Virus record (IMG/VR): IMGVR_UViG_3300011114_000466
Span: 1-27,109 of that record
From: a virus
Strand: one strand, 5' to 3'
DNA length: 27,109 bases
Shown: positions 1-6,637 of the stretch, in pieces
How positions within the stretch are numbered: position 1 is the first letter of the stretch
Layout of the letters: each line of letters opens with the position of its first letter
Notes under the pieces: generated by a model
Database searches by the model: none
Seen by the model: only the letters and a program-made list of their open reading frames with translations
What the model was told of the DNA's origin: nothing
Position numbers and translations under genes: made by a program

Positions 1-138
1 GATCATACTGCAGACGGCAGGAAATACGCACAGCTACTGGTAAACTATGCAGCAGTACAGATATCAGATCAGAATGAGGTTGGCTGGATGTTACGCAAGG
101 ATACAATCGCAGGATACCAAGGAGGATACAATGTCTGA
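1..138 (+). CDS. C-terminal end of a protein cut by the window edge
   Basis: Frame 1 is open from the first base to a TGA at 136-138, giving the last 45 residues of a protein whose start lies outside the window. The fragment contains GRKYAQLLVNYAAVQ and ends in GGYNV. I do not recognise the family. Its stop overlaps the ATG of the next gene at 131, which is the translational-coupling pattern used throughout this block, so it is probably the upstream member of the same rightward operon of replication genes. Confidence 0.6.
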   Translation, partial: DHTADGRKYAQLLVNYAAVQISDQNEVGWMLRKDTIAGYQGGYNV

Positions 139-343
139 AGGACAGTTAACGAATAAGTACAGAGATAATCTCAAAACAGATGAACTACGTGCAGATATTG
201 ATGCACTCAAGGTAGACCTGACCAACTTCGTTGGTGCTCTATTGCAATCTGGTATTGTCGAATTAGTCAAAGATGAGACTGGTGAAGTTGTCTATAAAAT
301 CAACAAGGTCGTACTGGTAGATGAGTCAGTACAACAAGACTAA
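131..343 (+). CDS. small hypothetical protein, 70 aa
   Basis: The start is the ATG at 131, preceded by a strong AGGAGG ribosome binding site. The frame stays open further upstream to 47, but that start lacks a comparable site. The protein is charged. It has a predicted helical middle (DELRADIDALKVDLTNFVGA) and a beta-like C-terminus (EVVYKINKVVLVDE). No catalytic motif is visible and I do not recognise it. Its end overlaps the start of the nuclease gene at 321 by 23 bases, suggesting coupled translation. Confidence 0.65.
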   Translation: MSEGQLTNKYRDNLKTDELRADIDALKVDLTNFVGALLQSGIVELVKDETGEVVYKINKVVLVDESVQQD

Positions 344-671
344 AGGTTCTCAGTTTGAGACAGATGTAATGAAGTGGCTCCGTAAGGCGGGAGTTATTGC
401 AGAACGTTTGACTAAAGCTGGGGCAAAGGATGAGGGCGATATCGTTACTGTTATCGCGGGAGAAACTTACATCCTTGAACTCAAGAACAGGGCAACACTA
501 TCCTTGCCTGAGTTCTGGAGAGAAGCACAAGTTGAGGCGCTTAACTATGCTAAGGCTCGCGGTATCGGGGAAGTACCACTGTCATATGTAATAGTTAAGC
601 GTCGCAACGCTTCAATAGATCAAGCCTGGGTCATTCAGGACCTAGCACAATGGTTAAAGGAGAAACAGTAA
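321..671 (+). CDS. PD-(D/E)XK nuclease, Holliday-junction-resolvase-like
   Basis: A 116-aa protein with the layout of small PD-(D/E)XK endonucleases. KGSQFE near the N-terminus places the first acid at E13, GDI follows at about D40, and the ExK signature ILELKNR has E53 and K55. A long helix follows (FWREAQVEALNYAKARG), then a strand (PLSYVIVKR). This matches the Hjc/RecB-like resolvase layout found in phages, where such enzymes resolve branched DNA before packaging or act in recombination. It lies just upstream of primase genes, which fits DNA metabolism. The nuclease fold is well supported. Resolvase activity as opposed to another structure-specific nuclease is inference. Confidence 0.75.
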   Translation: MSQYNKTKGSQFETDVMKWLRKAGVIAERLTKAGAKDEGDIVTVIAGETYILELKNRATLSLPEFWREAQVEALNYAKARGIGEVPLSYVIVKRRNASIDQAWVIQDLAQWLKEKQ

Positions 672-772
672 TGCCAGTACCAGAAGGTGACATAACAACA
701 ACAGAGATACTAGTACCAGAAGTTGTACCAGAAGCAGAAGAGGTAGAAGATGATTTGCCCTTGGTGCCTTAG
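671..772 (+). CDS. very small acidic protein, 33 aa
   Basis: ATG at 671 directly follows an AAAGGAGAAAC ribosome binding site and overlaps the last base of the nuclease stop. The product is strongly acidic and Val/Pro-rich (VPEVVPEAEEVEDD) and probably disordered. The next gene starts inside it at 750. No function is recognisable. The good binding site and the overlap support it being translated. Confidence 0.45.
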   Translation: MPVPEGDITTTEILVPEVVPEAEEVEDDLPLVP

Positions 773-929
773 AGCCGGAGAAGAAAACAGTCTTGCCCAT
801 TACAAACGTGCAGATCGTTGGCACGACAAGTGCGATGCAAAGGGGTGTGTATGCCAGCACAAGACTGGTCCAGGGTACGTAAAGCGGGCAGATACAAAGG
901 TGCCATTGATGCAAACTCAATCCCCATAG
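750..929 (+). CDS. small zinc-binding protein, 59 aa
   Basis: This ORF opens with MICPWCLRAG and contains a second cluster, KCDAKGCVCQH. That gives a CxxC pair plus Cys/His ligands able to bind one zinc ion. Short proteins of this type are frequent next to phage primases, but the exact function is unknown. It overlaps the acidic ORF upstream (23 bases) and the CHC2 primase gene downstream (79 bases from the start chosen there). The dense overlap makes the exact start of the following gene uncertain. Confidence 0.55.
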   Translation: MICPWCLRAGEENSLAHYKRADRWHDKCDAKGCVCQHKTGPGYVKRADTKVPLMQTQSP

Positions 930-1228
930 GAGCAATCGTTTCCCACTTCGGTGGTGAAGTAAGAGAAGGTAAAAGCGCATCAGTAAGATGTTGCTTACAT
1001 AGCGACAGTCGCAGGTCTGCCGTTATCAATACCTATGACAACCTGTACTTCTGCCATACCTGCGGTAAGGGTGGCAATGCAGCTAACTTAGTGTGCATAC
1101 TAGAGAACTTGGAGTTTAACGATGGCCTCAAACGTGCAGTCGAAATTGCTACTGGAAGCGGCGCAACAATACGCTCAGGCAATAAGTCCAGAGGCTCTAG
1201 CCGTACTAAACGCACGTGGGATATCTGA
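851..1228 (+). CDS. DNA primase, CHC2 zinc-finger domain subunit
   Basis: About 125 aa carrying the CHC2 zinc finger of DnaG-type primases. The ligands are C47, H50, C68 and C71 (RCCLHSD then FCHTCGKGGNAANLV), followed by the helix that closes this domain. The domain recognises the priming site on single-stranded DNA. The start chosen is the ATG at 851, behind AAAGGGG. A longer version from a TTG at 818 is possible. The gene contains no catalytic core. That lies in the next ORF, which starts 107 bases before this one ends, in the +1 frame. Together the two make a split primase. Confidence 0.8.
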   Translation: MPAQDWSRVRKAGRYKGAIDANSIPIGAIVSHFGGEVREGKSASVRCCLHSDSRRSAVINTYDNLYFCHTCGKGGNAANLVCILENLEFNDGLKRAVEIATGSGATIRSGNKSRGSSRTKRTWDI

Positions 1229-1772
1229 ACAAACTGCAGCACGCTTTCAGTTAGGAACTATTACCAACCCAATCAATGGCCACGAGATGTATGCAGGGTG
1301 GCTTTCTATTCCATACATCACCGCATCTGGTGGTTGTGTTGGCTTTAAGTTTAGACGATTAGATGATCTTAAACCTAAGTATGGTTCACCTACTGGGCAG
1401 AAGGCACACCTGTATAACGTATGTGACATCACTCTTGACTCACCTTATATCGTTGTATGTGAAGGTGAACTAGATGCCATTGTTACTAGTGGAGAGTTAG
1501 GCATACCAGCAGTAGGTGTACCTGGTGTTGCAGCCTGGAAGAATCACTTTCCAAAACTCTTTACTGGTTATGAAACTATCTATGTGGTGGGCGATAATGA
1601 CGTCAAAGAGGATGGCTCTAACCCTGGAGCTGAGTTTGCAAAACGCGTTGCGAATGAGGTAATGAACTCACAGATTGTTACACTACCACCAGGTATGGAC
1701 ATCAATGATTACTACTTAGCCAACGGTGGTAGTGCTACAAAAAAGTTACTGATAGGGGAGTCCAATGTATGA
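1122..1772 (+). CDS. DNA primase, TOPRIM catalytic subunit
   Basis: A 216-aa protein equivalent to the catalytic core of DnaG. The N-terminal helix pair (LAVLNARGISEQTAARFQLG) resembles the segment just after the zinc finger in DnaG. The TOPRIM signatures are VCEGELDAI with catalytic E114, and VVGDNDVKEDG with metal-binding D158 and D160. It would synthesise RNA primers for phage replication, presumably together with the CHC2 protein upstream. A helicase domain is absent, so a separate helicase is needed. The ATG at 1122 has a GGAG-like site upstream. The start lies inside the CHC2 gene, so 107 bases are read in two frames. Confidence 0.85.
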   Translation: MASNVQSKLLLEAAQQYAQAISPEALAVLNARGISEQTAARFQLGTITNPINGHEMYAGWLSIPYITASGGCVGFKFRRLDDLKPKYGSPTGQKAHLYNVCDITLDSPYIVVCEGELDAIVTSGELGIPAVGVPGVAAWKNHFPKLFTGYETIYVVGDNDVKEDGSNPGAEFAKRVANEVMNSQIVTLPPGMDINDYYLANGGSATKKLLIGESNV

Positions 1773-2181
1773 TGATGACAAAGCAAGAGTGGGACATAAT
1801 GATACAGACTTTGCAGCATATGGGCTTTCAGATCTTGCAAGCACACTACGAAAGTCAGACCCTGTTGATAAGGCCTCAGCCAGTACGCCGTTAGTAGACC
1901 ACTTAGCTGTTGTTGGCTATCGTGCAATGGGTGTAAGTACTGAAGATTTAACATCTTTCATTGAAGCCTTTGCTTCTTTGCGTGCAAACCGCGTTAAGGG
2001 TGTAGGACACGAGCAGTATGCGATAGCACAAGGTCAGAAGTTTGAGTCCTTTACTACCGCAGATACTATTCGAGAGTTGATTGAAGAACTGGCAGATGCT
2101 AGTAATTACATAGACTTCCTTGCTATCAAACTACTCAACATCCAACACACTATAGATTTGGTGCTACCTGACTGTGACTGA
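1765..2181 (+). CDS. conserved phage protein, possible MazG-like segment
   Basis: A 138-aa protein whose ATG overlaps the primase stop. The N-terminal half (FAAYGLSDLASTLRKSDPV) is not diagnostic. The C-terminal half is helical, and RELIEELADASNYIDFLAIK resembles the E-E-L-x-D helix of all-alpha NTP pyrophosphatases (MazG/dUTPase-like), which clean up or limit nucleotide pools in phage infections. Only one of the usual two acidic helices is clear, so the assignment is tentative. Its place between primase and a sigma-like gene is consistent with nucleotide or replication work. Confidence 0.45.
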   Translation: MYDDDKARVGHNDTDFAAYGLSDLASTLRKSDPVDKASASTPLVDHLAVVGYRAMGVSTEDLTSFIEAFASLRANRVKGVGHEQYAIAQGQKFESFTTADTIRELIEELADASNYIDFLAIKLLNIQHTIDLVLPDCD

Positions 2182-2806
2182 ACTACATCCAGTAATCTAT
2201 GACCTAGTACCTAGCGTGGCTAGAACTATTCACCGCAGGTACAAGGCTCACGTTGAGTTTGATGACATCAAGCAGGAGTTAATGGCTTGGGCAATGACTC
2301 GCATAGCAGATCATACAGAAGATTTAATGGAGCCTATTGAAGAGCGACGCAGGCACAACGAGCAACGCATAGCGTGGCAGATGAGACGTGTAGCAGAGCG
2401 CTATGCACGCAAGGAGAAAGCATCTAAGTCTGGCTATCAGACTAACGATGAGGCTTACTATGAGTCAGCAACTCTTGGTCAACTACTTCCTTTTGTCATT
2501 GCATCAGTCATAGACGGCACAGTATTAGAGCAAGCACAAGAGATGATTAACGATGGACAACCTAAAGGTTCATCATCTCCAGCAGAAGGTGGCAACCTGC
2601 TGGCTAACCTTATAGACATCAAGCGTGGTTATCTGCAATTAGAACAAGATGACCAGATGATTCTTAGGCTACGCCACCACGAGAGATTTACTTTGCAACA
2701 GATAGCACAAGTACTAGAATGTGCTACATCTACTGCAGATCGCAGGTGTGAGAAGTCACTTCGTAGGTTGCAAGATAATCTTGGTGGGATTAGTCCTTGG
2801 CAATGA
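2174..2806 (+). CDS. sigma-factor-like DNA-binding protein
   Basis: A 210-aa protein from a GTG at 2174 that overlaps the previous stop. The N-terminus contains HRRYKAHVEFDDIKQELMAW, similar to the start of sigma region 2 (DDLxQE). The C-terminus (about residues 165-205) is a region-4-like helix-turn-helix: LRLRHHERFTLQQIAQVL followed by a recognition helix around ATSTADRRCEKSLRRL. The middle is variable. This matches the small sigma-70/ECF-like proteins often found in environmental phages. It may redirect host RNA polymerase to phage promoters, or act as another region-4-type regulator. No target promoter can be named from this window. Confidence 0.6.
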   Translation: MTELHPVIYDLVPSVARTIHRRYKAHVEFDDIKQELMAWAMTRIADHTEDLMEPIEERRRHNEQRIAWQMRRVAERYARKEKASKSGYQTNDEAYYESATLGQLLPFVIASVIDGTVLEQAQEMINDGQPKGSSSPAEGGNLLANLIDIKRGYLQLEQDDQMILRLRHHERFTLQQIAQVLECATSTADRRCEKSLRRLQDNLGGISPWQ

Positions 2807-3186
2807 ACGAAGAGTTGTTATTTACTTTCTTGCGTGAGGGTTTATACCCTGACCTAGTAAAATCTGAGGGCATCTATGATTCCTACGACTGTATCTCTAG
2901 GCAGGCCGGTCACTACATAGAGTTAAAGTGTAGGGCTACACACTATGATACCTTGCTCATTGAAGAGATGAAGTATCGCAAGCTCATCACCCAAGCTGCA
3001 GAGCGTGACCTTGTGCCTTATTACATCAACTCTACTCCGCTTGGTATCTACTCCTTTGACTTAATGGATGTGGCAGAGCCGGTGTGGTATGTCCACGAGA
3101 TGCCAGCTACTACTGAGTTTGATAACAACGATAAGAAGTACAAGTTAGTAGGTTACTTACCGATAGAAGAGGCAGTCCAGTTATGA
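2803..3186 (+). CDS. PD-(D/E)XK-like small protein, 127 aa
   Basis: The ATG at 2803 overlaps the stop of the sigma-like gene as ATGA. Residues 25-42 read YDSYDC then HYIELKCR, giving D29 and an E40-x-K42 pair that matches the minimal PD-(D/E)XK active site. The helix IEEMKYRKLITQAAER follows, then beta strands. A conserved phage family with this pattern exists, but no specific substrate is known to me. It could be an endonuclease or a non-catalytic relative, since the first acidic residue of the fold is not obvious. Confidence 0.5.
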   Translation: MNEELLFTFLREGLYPDLVKSEGIYDSYDCISRQAGHYIELKCRATHYDTLLIEEMKYRKLITQAAERDLVPYYINSTPLGIYSFDLMDVAEPVWYVHEMPATTEFDNNDKKYKLVGYLPIEEAVQL

Positions 3187-3356
3187 TCTATGACTATAAG
3201 TGTGGCAAGTGTAATTCAACTGTATCGGTTGAGCGTTCTATCCACGAGGAGGCCTCTACTCCTATGTGCTTTAACTGCCACGAGATTATGAATCGAGTAT
3301 GGGATTCACCCGCTATCACATTCAAGGGTAAAGGCTTCTACACTAACGGCGGGTAA
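3183..3356 (+). CDS. FmdB-type zinc ribbon protein
   Basis: A 57-aa protein beginning MIYDYKCGKC, with a second pair CFNC. The four cysteines (C7, C10, C29, C32) form a zinc ribbon. It ends in the family hallmark ITFKGKGFYTN. FmdB-type proteins are small putative regulatory or nucleic-acid-binding proteins whose role in phages is unclear. The start overlaps the preceding stop. This is the last gene of the rightward block and is followed by a strong hairpin. Confidence 0.8.
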   Translation: MIYDYKCGKCNSTVSVERSIHEEASTPMCFNCHEIMNRVWDSPAITFKGKGFYTNGG

Positions 3357-3359
3357 AGC

Positions 3360-3397
3360 AAGAACCCCACCGCCGAAAGGGTAACGGTGAGGTTCTT
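3360..3397. terminator. hairpin between convergent operons, likely bidirectional terminator
   Basis: A 13-bp stem pairs 3360-3372 with 3385-3397, with one mismatch and a 12-base loop. It begins four bases after the FmdB stop and lies 20 bases from the end of the leftward methyltransferase operon. The stem starts AAGAACC and ends GGTTCTT, so transcripts in either direction form the structure. Only a short U-rich end is present, so efficiency is uncertain, but the convergent position fits termination. Confidence 0.65.
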
Positions 3398-3416
3398 ATA
3401 GTGCTAACGGAAAGGG

Positions 3417-3824
3417 TTAAGAAACGTTAGCCACATCTACTATATTCTGTATGAGCCACTCTACCACAGGTACTGCAACTGCATTACCCATTTGCTTATA
3501 GCGAGCAGAGTCTGATTGCCCAGCAGTCCAGTCATCAGGAAAACCTTGCAATCTTTCACATTCTACTGGTGTTAAGCGGCGTACTGTTGTTTCTTTAGCA
3601 ACCATTGATACGTTGTTCCCTCCTGTACCCATAAAAGCTGTGAGTGTATTGATTACATCTCCTTGTAATCTAAACCCATCAAATCTGTGCGGATGAAAAA
3701 CAATAACAGTCGTTCTAATATCACCATTATCAAATGCGTTTAATGTAGGCATTACTCCTCCTTCAATCCACGTCTCGTAGTCTTGTTCATTCTGTGCTTG
3801 CCTACCCTTCGTGAACCACAACAT
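3417..3824 (-). CDS. C5-cytosine methyltransferase, C-terminal half (beta frame)
   Basis: This 135-aa frame carries the C-terminal elements of a DNA (cytosine-5) methyltransferase. A target-recognition-like region is followed by motif IX (RRLTPVECERLQGFPDDW, residues 82-99) and motif X (GNAVAVPVVEWL). The catalytic motifs are in the upstream frame (3802-4527). The two overlap by 23 bases and differ by one base in phase. An internal ATG at 3824 has GGAAG five bases upstream, so this part could be made as a separate subunit, as in M.AquI. Removing one G from the GGG at the end of the alpha frame would instead fuse them. Programmed frameshift, split enzyme and sequencing error all remain possible. 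Confidence 0.75.
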   Translation of the reverse strand: MLWFTKGRQAQNEQDYETWIEGGVMPTLNAFDNGDIRTTVIVFHPHRFDGFRLQGDVINTLTAFMGTGGNNVSMVAKETTVRRLTPVECERLQGFPDDWTAGQSDSARYKQMGNAVAVPVVEWLIQNIVDVANVS

Positions 3825-4527
3825 TGTCTTCCGGTCTTTTGTATGTAGTAGCGGTAAGAGTTGTCACTCCTGGTGAGTACTTGGCGAAGCCTGTTTGACC
3901 AAAGCTAAGCGGAGTGCTTCCGGTAATACCTTCTCTCGTCTCGATGATCTGCGTAGGATTCCTTCGCAAGCCCTCTGACTTAAATAGTATTTCGGCAATG
4001 CCTCGTTCAGAAGAACGTCGCCCAACGATGAAGATTCTTTTGCGTCGCTGGGGTACTCCGAAGTATTGAGCATCAAGCACACGCCAGCCGACAGAATACC
4101 CGAGGTCGGCCATCGTCCCGACGACGACTCCAAAATCTGCTCCCTTGTTACTGGATAGCAGACCAGGTACGTTTTCGAGAATGAAGTATTCGCTTTGCGC
4201 TTCTTCCACAATTCGGGCAGCTTCCCAGAATAACCCGCTTCGTGCGCCAGCAAGACCAGCTCTTTTGCCAGCAACGCTGACGTCTTGACAGGGAAATCCT
4301 CCTGCAATAATACCTCTGCTTGGATTAAATCCTGCTCCAATTAAGTCACTTCCTTTCACTGTAGTTACATCATCAAATTGTTTTGCATCAGGGAAGTGCC
4401 TTGCTAGTACCTCATTGCACTTCTTATCTATCTCAACAGAGGCTACAACCCTCACACCCTGTCGTTGCATAGCAAGATCAAAGCCTCCAACACCAGCGAA
4501 TAAAGATACGCCTGTTAACTTATCCAT
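3802..4527 (-). CDS. C5-cytosine methyltransferase, N-terminal catalytic half (alpha frame)
   Basis: A 241-aa frame with the core motifs of m5C DNA methyltransferases. The SAM-binding motif I is LFAGVGGFDLA (residues 9-19). Motif IV is GGFPCQDVSVAG with catalytic C80, motif VI is LENVPG, and motif VIII is QRRKRIFIVG. It ends at a TAG after VVVHEG, just before the target-recognition region, which continues in the neighbouring +1 frame. It transfers a methyl group to cytosine C5 at an unknown site and probably protects phage DNA from host restriction. No partner endonuclease is in view. Its ATG overlaps the stop of the preceding methyltransferase gene by one base. Confidence 0.85.
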   Translation of the reverse strand: MDKLTGVSLFAGVGGFDLAMQRQGVRVVASVEIDKKCNEVLARHFPDAKQFDDVTTVKGSDLIGAGFNPSRGIIAGGFPCQDVSVAGKRAGLAGARSGLFWEAARIVEEAQSEYFILENVPGLLSSNKGADFGVVVGTMADLGYSVGWRVLDAQYFGVPQRRKRIFIVGRRSSERGIAEILFKSEGLRRNPTQIIETREGITGSTPLSFGQTGFAKYSPGVTTLTATTYKRPEDNVVVHEG

Positions 4528-5159
4528 TACTGCCCTTCTATTACTTTAAGTAATTCTTCACCCAATGAATAAGGAACACGTGATCGTTCTCTTGCTCCCT
4601 TTAATCCTTGCGTACCTGTCCTGGCTCCACGTGGTGCAGCTACGTGGCAAGGCATACCGTTCTTACACATATCACGAGGTATCCAATTAGGTACTACTCC
4701 CCACAGATCTGTAGGTTTCATACGACCATCTCCGTACTGACAATAGGTAACTGTTGTGCGTGGTAGCCCAGCCACTACTGGTAGTTTACGAAGCATACCT
4801 CTAGGGTTCTCCATCAGCCAACCTTTAATTGGATTCAAATCTTTAATCAGTTTAACTGTATGTGCTACCAGGTCTTGACTTACTTTGGCAGCTTCGGTCT
4901 TAGGTTCATATGCTTTTGCACCACCGCCCCAATGGTGGCCCATAGAGGCCACACTAAAAGCGGTGCAAGGTGGACTAGCCCATATAAAATCAGGCTGACC
5001 ATACTTAGCAATCAAATCAATGGCGTTCAAGTTAAAGACATCAACGTGTTCAGTAGCTTCAAAGAACTCATCTATCTCAAAGGTGATAACAGTATGACCT
5101 GCATCTTTGAAAGCCTGTGTAGAACTACCAGTACCCGAAAAGAAATCAAATACCAGCAT
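4527..5159 (-). CDS. compact DNA cytosine methyltransferase-like protein
   Basis: A 210-aa protein with motif I FDFFSGTGSSTQAF, motif IV WASPPCTAFSV with catalytic C65, and motif VI MENPRG (residues 116-121). The C-terminal part (YCQYGDGRMKPTDLWG, then Cys/His-containing segments) differs from standard C5 methyltransferases, and a clear motif IX/X is missing. This short form is common in phages and is usually annotated as a DNA cytosine methyltransferase. A role in another cytosine modification cannot be excluded. Its ATG overlaps the end of the Dam-family gene by 14 bases, so the three methyltransferases are probably co-translated. Confidence 0.75.
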   Translation of the reverse strand: MLVFDFFSGTGSSTQAFKDAGHTVITFEIDEFFEATEHVDVFNLNAIDLIAKYGQPDFIWASPPCTAFSVASMGHHWGGGAKAYEPKTEAAKVSQDLVAHTVKLIKDLNPIKGWLMENPRGMLRKLPVVAGLPRTTVTYCQYGDGRMKPTDLWGVVPNWIPRDMCKNGMPCHVAAPRGARTGTQGLKGARERSRVPYSLGEELLKVIEGQ

Positions 5160-5634
5160 CTTCCACCTCTTTAGGCTTCATAATTACGGCAGCGCTTGGG
5201 AATGGTGCAGAGTTTTTGCCATCACCAAACTTGAGACGACCCTTAATGAAGCGAACCTCGTGGTGAATACAACTATCCCACCACCAGTTAGTATCAGTAC
5301 GGGCTGGTACCAGGCACACTACTGTTAAACCTTTCTTGCTTTCTTCGTTAGCCTTAGCAACCCAAGTATTGATACCTCTTCCATATGGTGGGTTCAACCA
5401 TACAGTTTTGCTTGGCGCATACTCTGACCAATCAAGAACCAAAGCATCACGCATACCAGGATTGATATGATCAGGGCCAAAGTATGTTTCACATAGAGCT
5501 GAGTCCTCTAAAGCAGCAGCATCTAAAGTGAAGTTAAACTCAGCGTGCATCTTTGCATAGAAAGATTTAGGAGTAGTCCAAGTATCATCTACTGATGATC
5601 TAAAAGTGTCTCCTTTATAGAATCCCTCACTCAT
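5146..5634 (-). CDS. phage N6-adenine DNA methyltransferase (Dam family)
   Basis: A 162-aa protein of the phage DNA N-6-adenine-methyltransferase type. The N-terminal DTWTTPKSFYAKMHAEF and FTLDAAA segments and the catalytic motif WLNPPYGRGINTWV (NPPY at 81-84) are characteristic. A later segment, GRLKFGDGKNSAPFPSAAV, is also typical. It would methylate adenine at N6 in phage or host DNA. Its ATG overlaps the transglycosylase stop as ATGA. It probably serves in restriction evasion together with the two cytosine methyltransferases downstream. Confidence 0.88.
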   Translation of the reverse strand: MSEGFYKGDTFRSSVDDTWTTPKSFYAKMHAEFNFTLDAAALEDSALCETYFGPDHINPGMRDALVLDWSEYAPSKTVWLNPPYGRGINTWVAKANEESKKGLTVVCLVPARTDTNWWWDSCIHHEVRFIKGRLKFGDGKNSAPFPSAAVIMKPKEVEDAGI

Positions 5635-5921
5635 CAGTACCAGCCCCTTCTATTGCTATGCTGGAGACTACGGCAGAAACTTCCGCCGTAGCGGTGCTCA
5701 ACATATCGCACAGCGTGGAGGATTTGGATAGCAGGTTCGCTACTTCTTTCTCTAAGGAGCTGAGCAATTCCTCTAGCACTTGATCGTTTGTTGGTTGCCA
5801 AGTGGTCGAGCCTGCTCTCACGGGTCCATAGGGTGATAGCGCATTTGACCTGAGTATCGTTGTAACCGAGTGCGTTGAGGTAACTAATGATAAGTGCCTT
5901 GTTCTCACGCTTCTCCTCCAT
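5634..5921 (-). CDS. short lytic transglycosylase / lysozyme-like protein
   Basis: The start is the ATG at 5921, behind GAAGG, giving 95 aa. The frame is open to 6200, but that part overlaps a well-supported gene. ITLWTRESRLDHLATN holds the catalytic Glu (E35) of the SLT/goose-lysozyme fold. SSARGIAQLL, then QILHAVRYVEHRYGG and a final GWY match the transglycosylases common in actinobacteria and their phages. It would cleave the glycan strand of peptidoglycan. No signal peptide or binding domain is present, so export would need a holin if it is the endolysin. Its position inside a methyltransferase operon is unusual. The gene overlaps the preceding one by 17 bases. Confidence 0.78.
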   Translation of the reverse strand: MEEKRENKALIISYLNALGYNDTQVKCAITLWTRESRLDHLATNKRSSARGIAQLLRERSSEPAIQILHAVRYVEHRYGGSFCRSLQHSNRRGWY

Positions 5922-6204
5922 AGTTGCCTTCGTCCTCTCCCGCATCTGCGGGATCTCCAAAGGGTGGTGTGCCGTTCGCTCTGGTATGAGTACCAACACT
6001 AAGGTTAGTAAGACCATCAATACCAATCCACTTCTTGCCCTCTTGCTCATCAAATGCCTTCTCAATCTCAAGCAACTGCTTGTATGTGTCGGGATATAAA
6101 TGAGCAAGGCGCACCAATGCACGATCTCTTGCCCGTCTGTAATTACGATCTCGTACTGCTTTTTTCTTTGCCGTAGTTGACCGGCGCATAGTGTCATCAA
6201 CCAT
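5905..6204 (-). CDS. small basic hypothetical protein, 99 aa
   Basis: The N-terminal half is Arg/Lys-rich and helical (DRNYRRARDRALVRLAHLYP, then DTYKQLLEIEKAFDEQ). The C-terminal half is Gly/acidic and probably disordered. The pattern of a basic helix followed by a YPxxYxxLL segment occurs in phage proteins I associate with actinobacterial hosts, but I know no tested function. Nucleic-acid binding is plausible from the charge alone. The ATG at 6204 overlaps the previous stop by 8 bases. Confidence 0.6.
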   Translation of the reverse strand: MVDDTMRRSTTAKKKAVRDRNYRRARDRALVRLAHLYPDTYKQLLEIEKAFDEQEGKKWIGIDGLTNLSVGTHTRANGTPPFGDPADAGEDEGNYGGEA

Positions 6205-6277
6205 TAAGATTATCCTCCACGATTATCAAGGCATATGCTATCAGCATCACCACTATTAGACCTAATACCAGGCTCAT
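6197..6277 (-). CDS. 26-aa single-pass membrane peptide
   Basis: The ATG at 6277 overlaps the preceding stop as ATGA and has AAGGCGG upstream. The product is almost entirely one hydrophobic segment (SLVLGLIVVMLIAYALIIV) followed by VEDNLNG. It is predicted to span the inner membrane once. A holin-like or membrane-targeting role is possible because the lytic transglycosylase is encoded two genes downstream, but it is very short for a holin and this is inference. The next gene overlaps its end by 8 bases. Confidence 0.5.
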   Translation of the reverse strand: MSLVLGLIVVMLIAYALIIVEDNLNG

Positions 6278-6516
6278 AGACTGGCCGCCTTGATAATGTC
6301 GGTAATATCGAGGGGCTGACCTACTAGGTGAGCATCCTCTTCGTCGCTCTCCCACCCTGATACCAGCACACGTGAGCCAGTAGGGGCAAGAGATAGCCAC
6401 TGCATACAATGCTCAGCACTATGACCGCCCCATTCAGCTCTGCCGTCCTCGTCCACTACCTCATAAAGTAGGATCAATGGAGACTTCTTTGGATGTATGG
6501 TGTAGATATTACTCAC
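6274..6516 (-). CDS. hypothetical protein, 80 aa
   Basis: It starts at a GTG (6516) that overlaps the previous gene by 8 bases. The protein is acidic, with WGGHSAEHCMQWLSLAP and a C-terminal segment VGQPLDITDIIKAASL. No family is recognised. Overlaps at both ends and regular codon content support it as real. It belongs to the run of small leftward genes. Confidence 0.6.
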   Translation of the reverse strand: MSNIYTIHPKKSPLILLYEVVDEDGRAEWGGHSAEHCMQWLSLAPTGSRVLVSGWESDEEDAHLVGQPLDITDIIKAASL

Positions 6517-6637
6517 TCTCTTTCTCCCCCTTCTCCTTTACCTTAATCCATACGAACCCGTCTTGGTGACGGGTAATCTGACTTAATATGTCGAACCATT
6601 CTTGATCTACCTCAGCAGTTATCACTCTCTTATTCAT
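6509..6637 (-). CDS. small hypothetical protein, 42 aa
   Basis: The ATG at 6637 overlaps the end of the preceding coiled-coil gene. The product begins MNKRVITAEVDQEWFDIL and ends in a charged tail rich in Lys and Glu. No known family. It fills exactly the space between two supported genes, with short overlaps on both sides, which is the main evidence for it. Confidence 0.5.
   Translation of the reverse strand: MNKRVITAEVDQEWFDILSQITRHQDGFVWIKVKEKGEKESE

Noticed and set aside
818-850. Upstream TTG start for the CHC2 gene
   Set aside because: The TTG at 818 lacks a ribosome site. The ATG at 851 follows AAAGGGG, and no zinc-finger residue is lost. The longer form cannot be fully excluded.
3864-4340. 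158-aa leftward ORF
   Set aside because: It is antiphase to the methyltransferase alpha frame, which carries all catalytic motifs. The ORF has no recognisable domain.
5627-5908. 93-aa leftward ORF in another frame
   Set aside because: It lies wholly over the transglycosylase gene, which has a catalytic motif, a ribosome site and exact ATGA junctions. The alternative reading is Ser/Thr low-complexity without such support.
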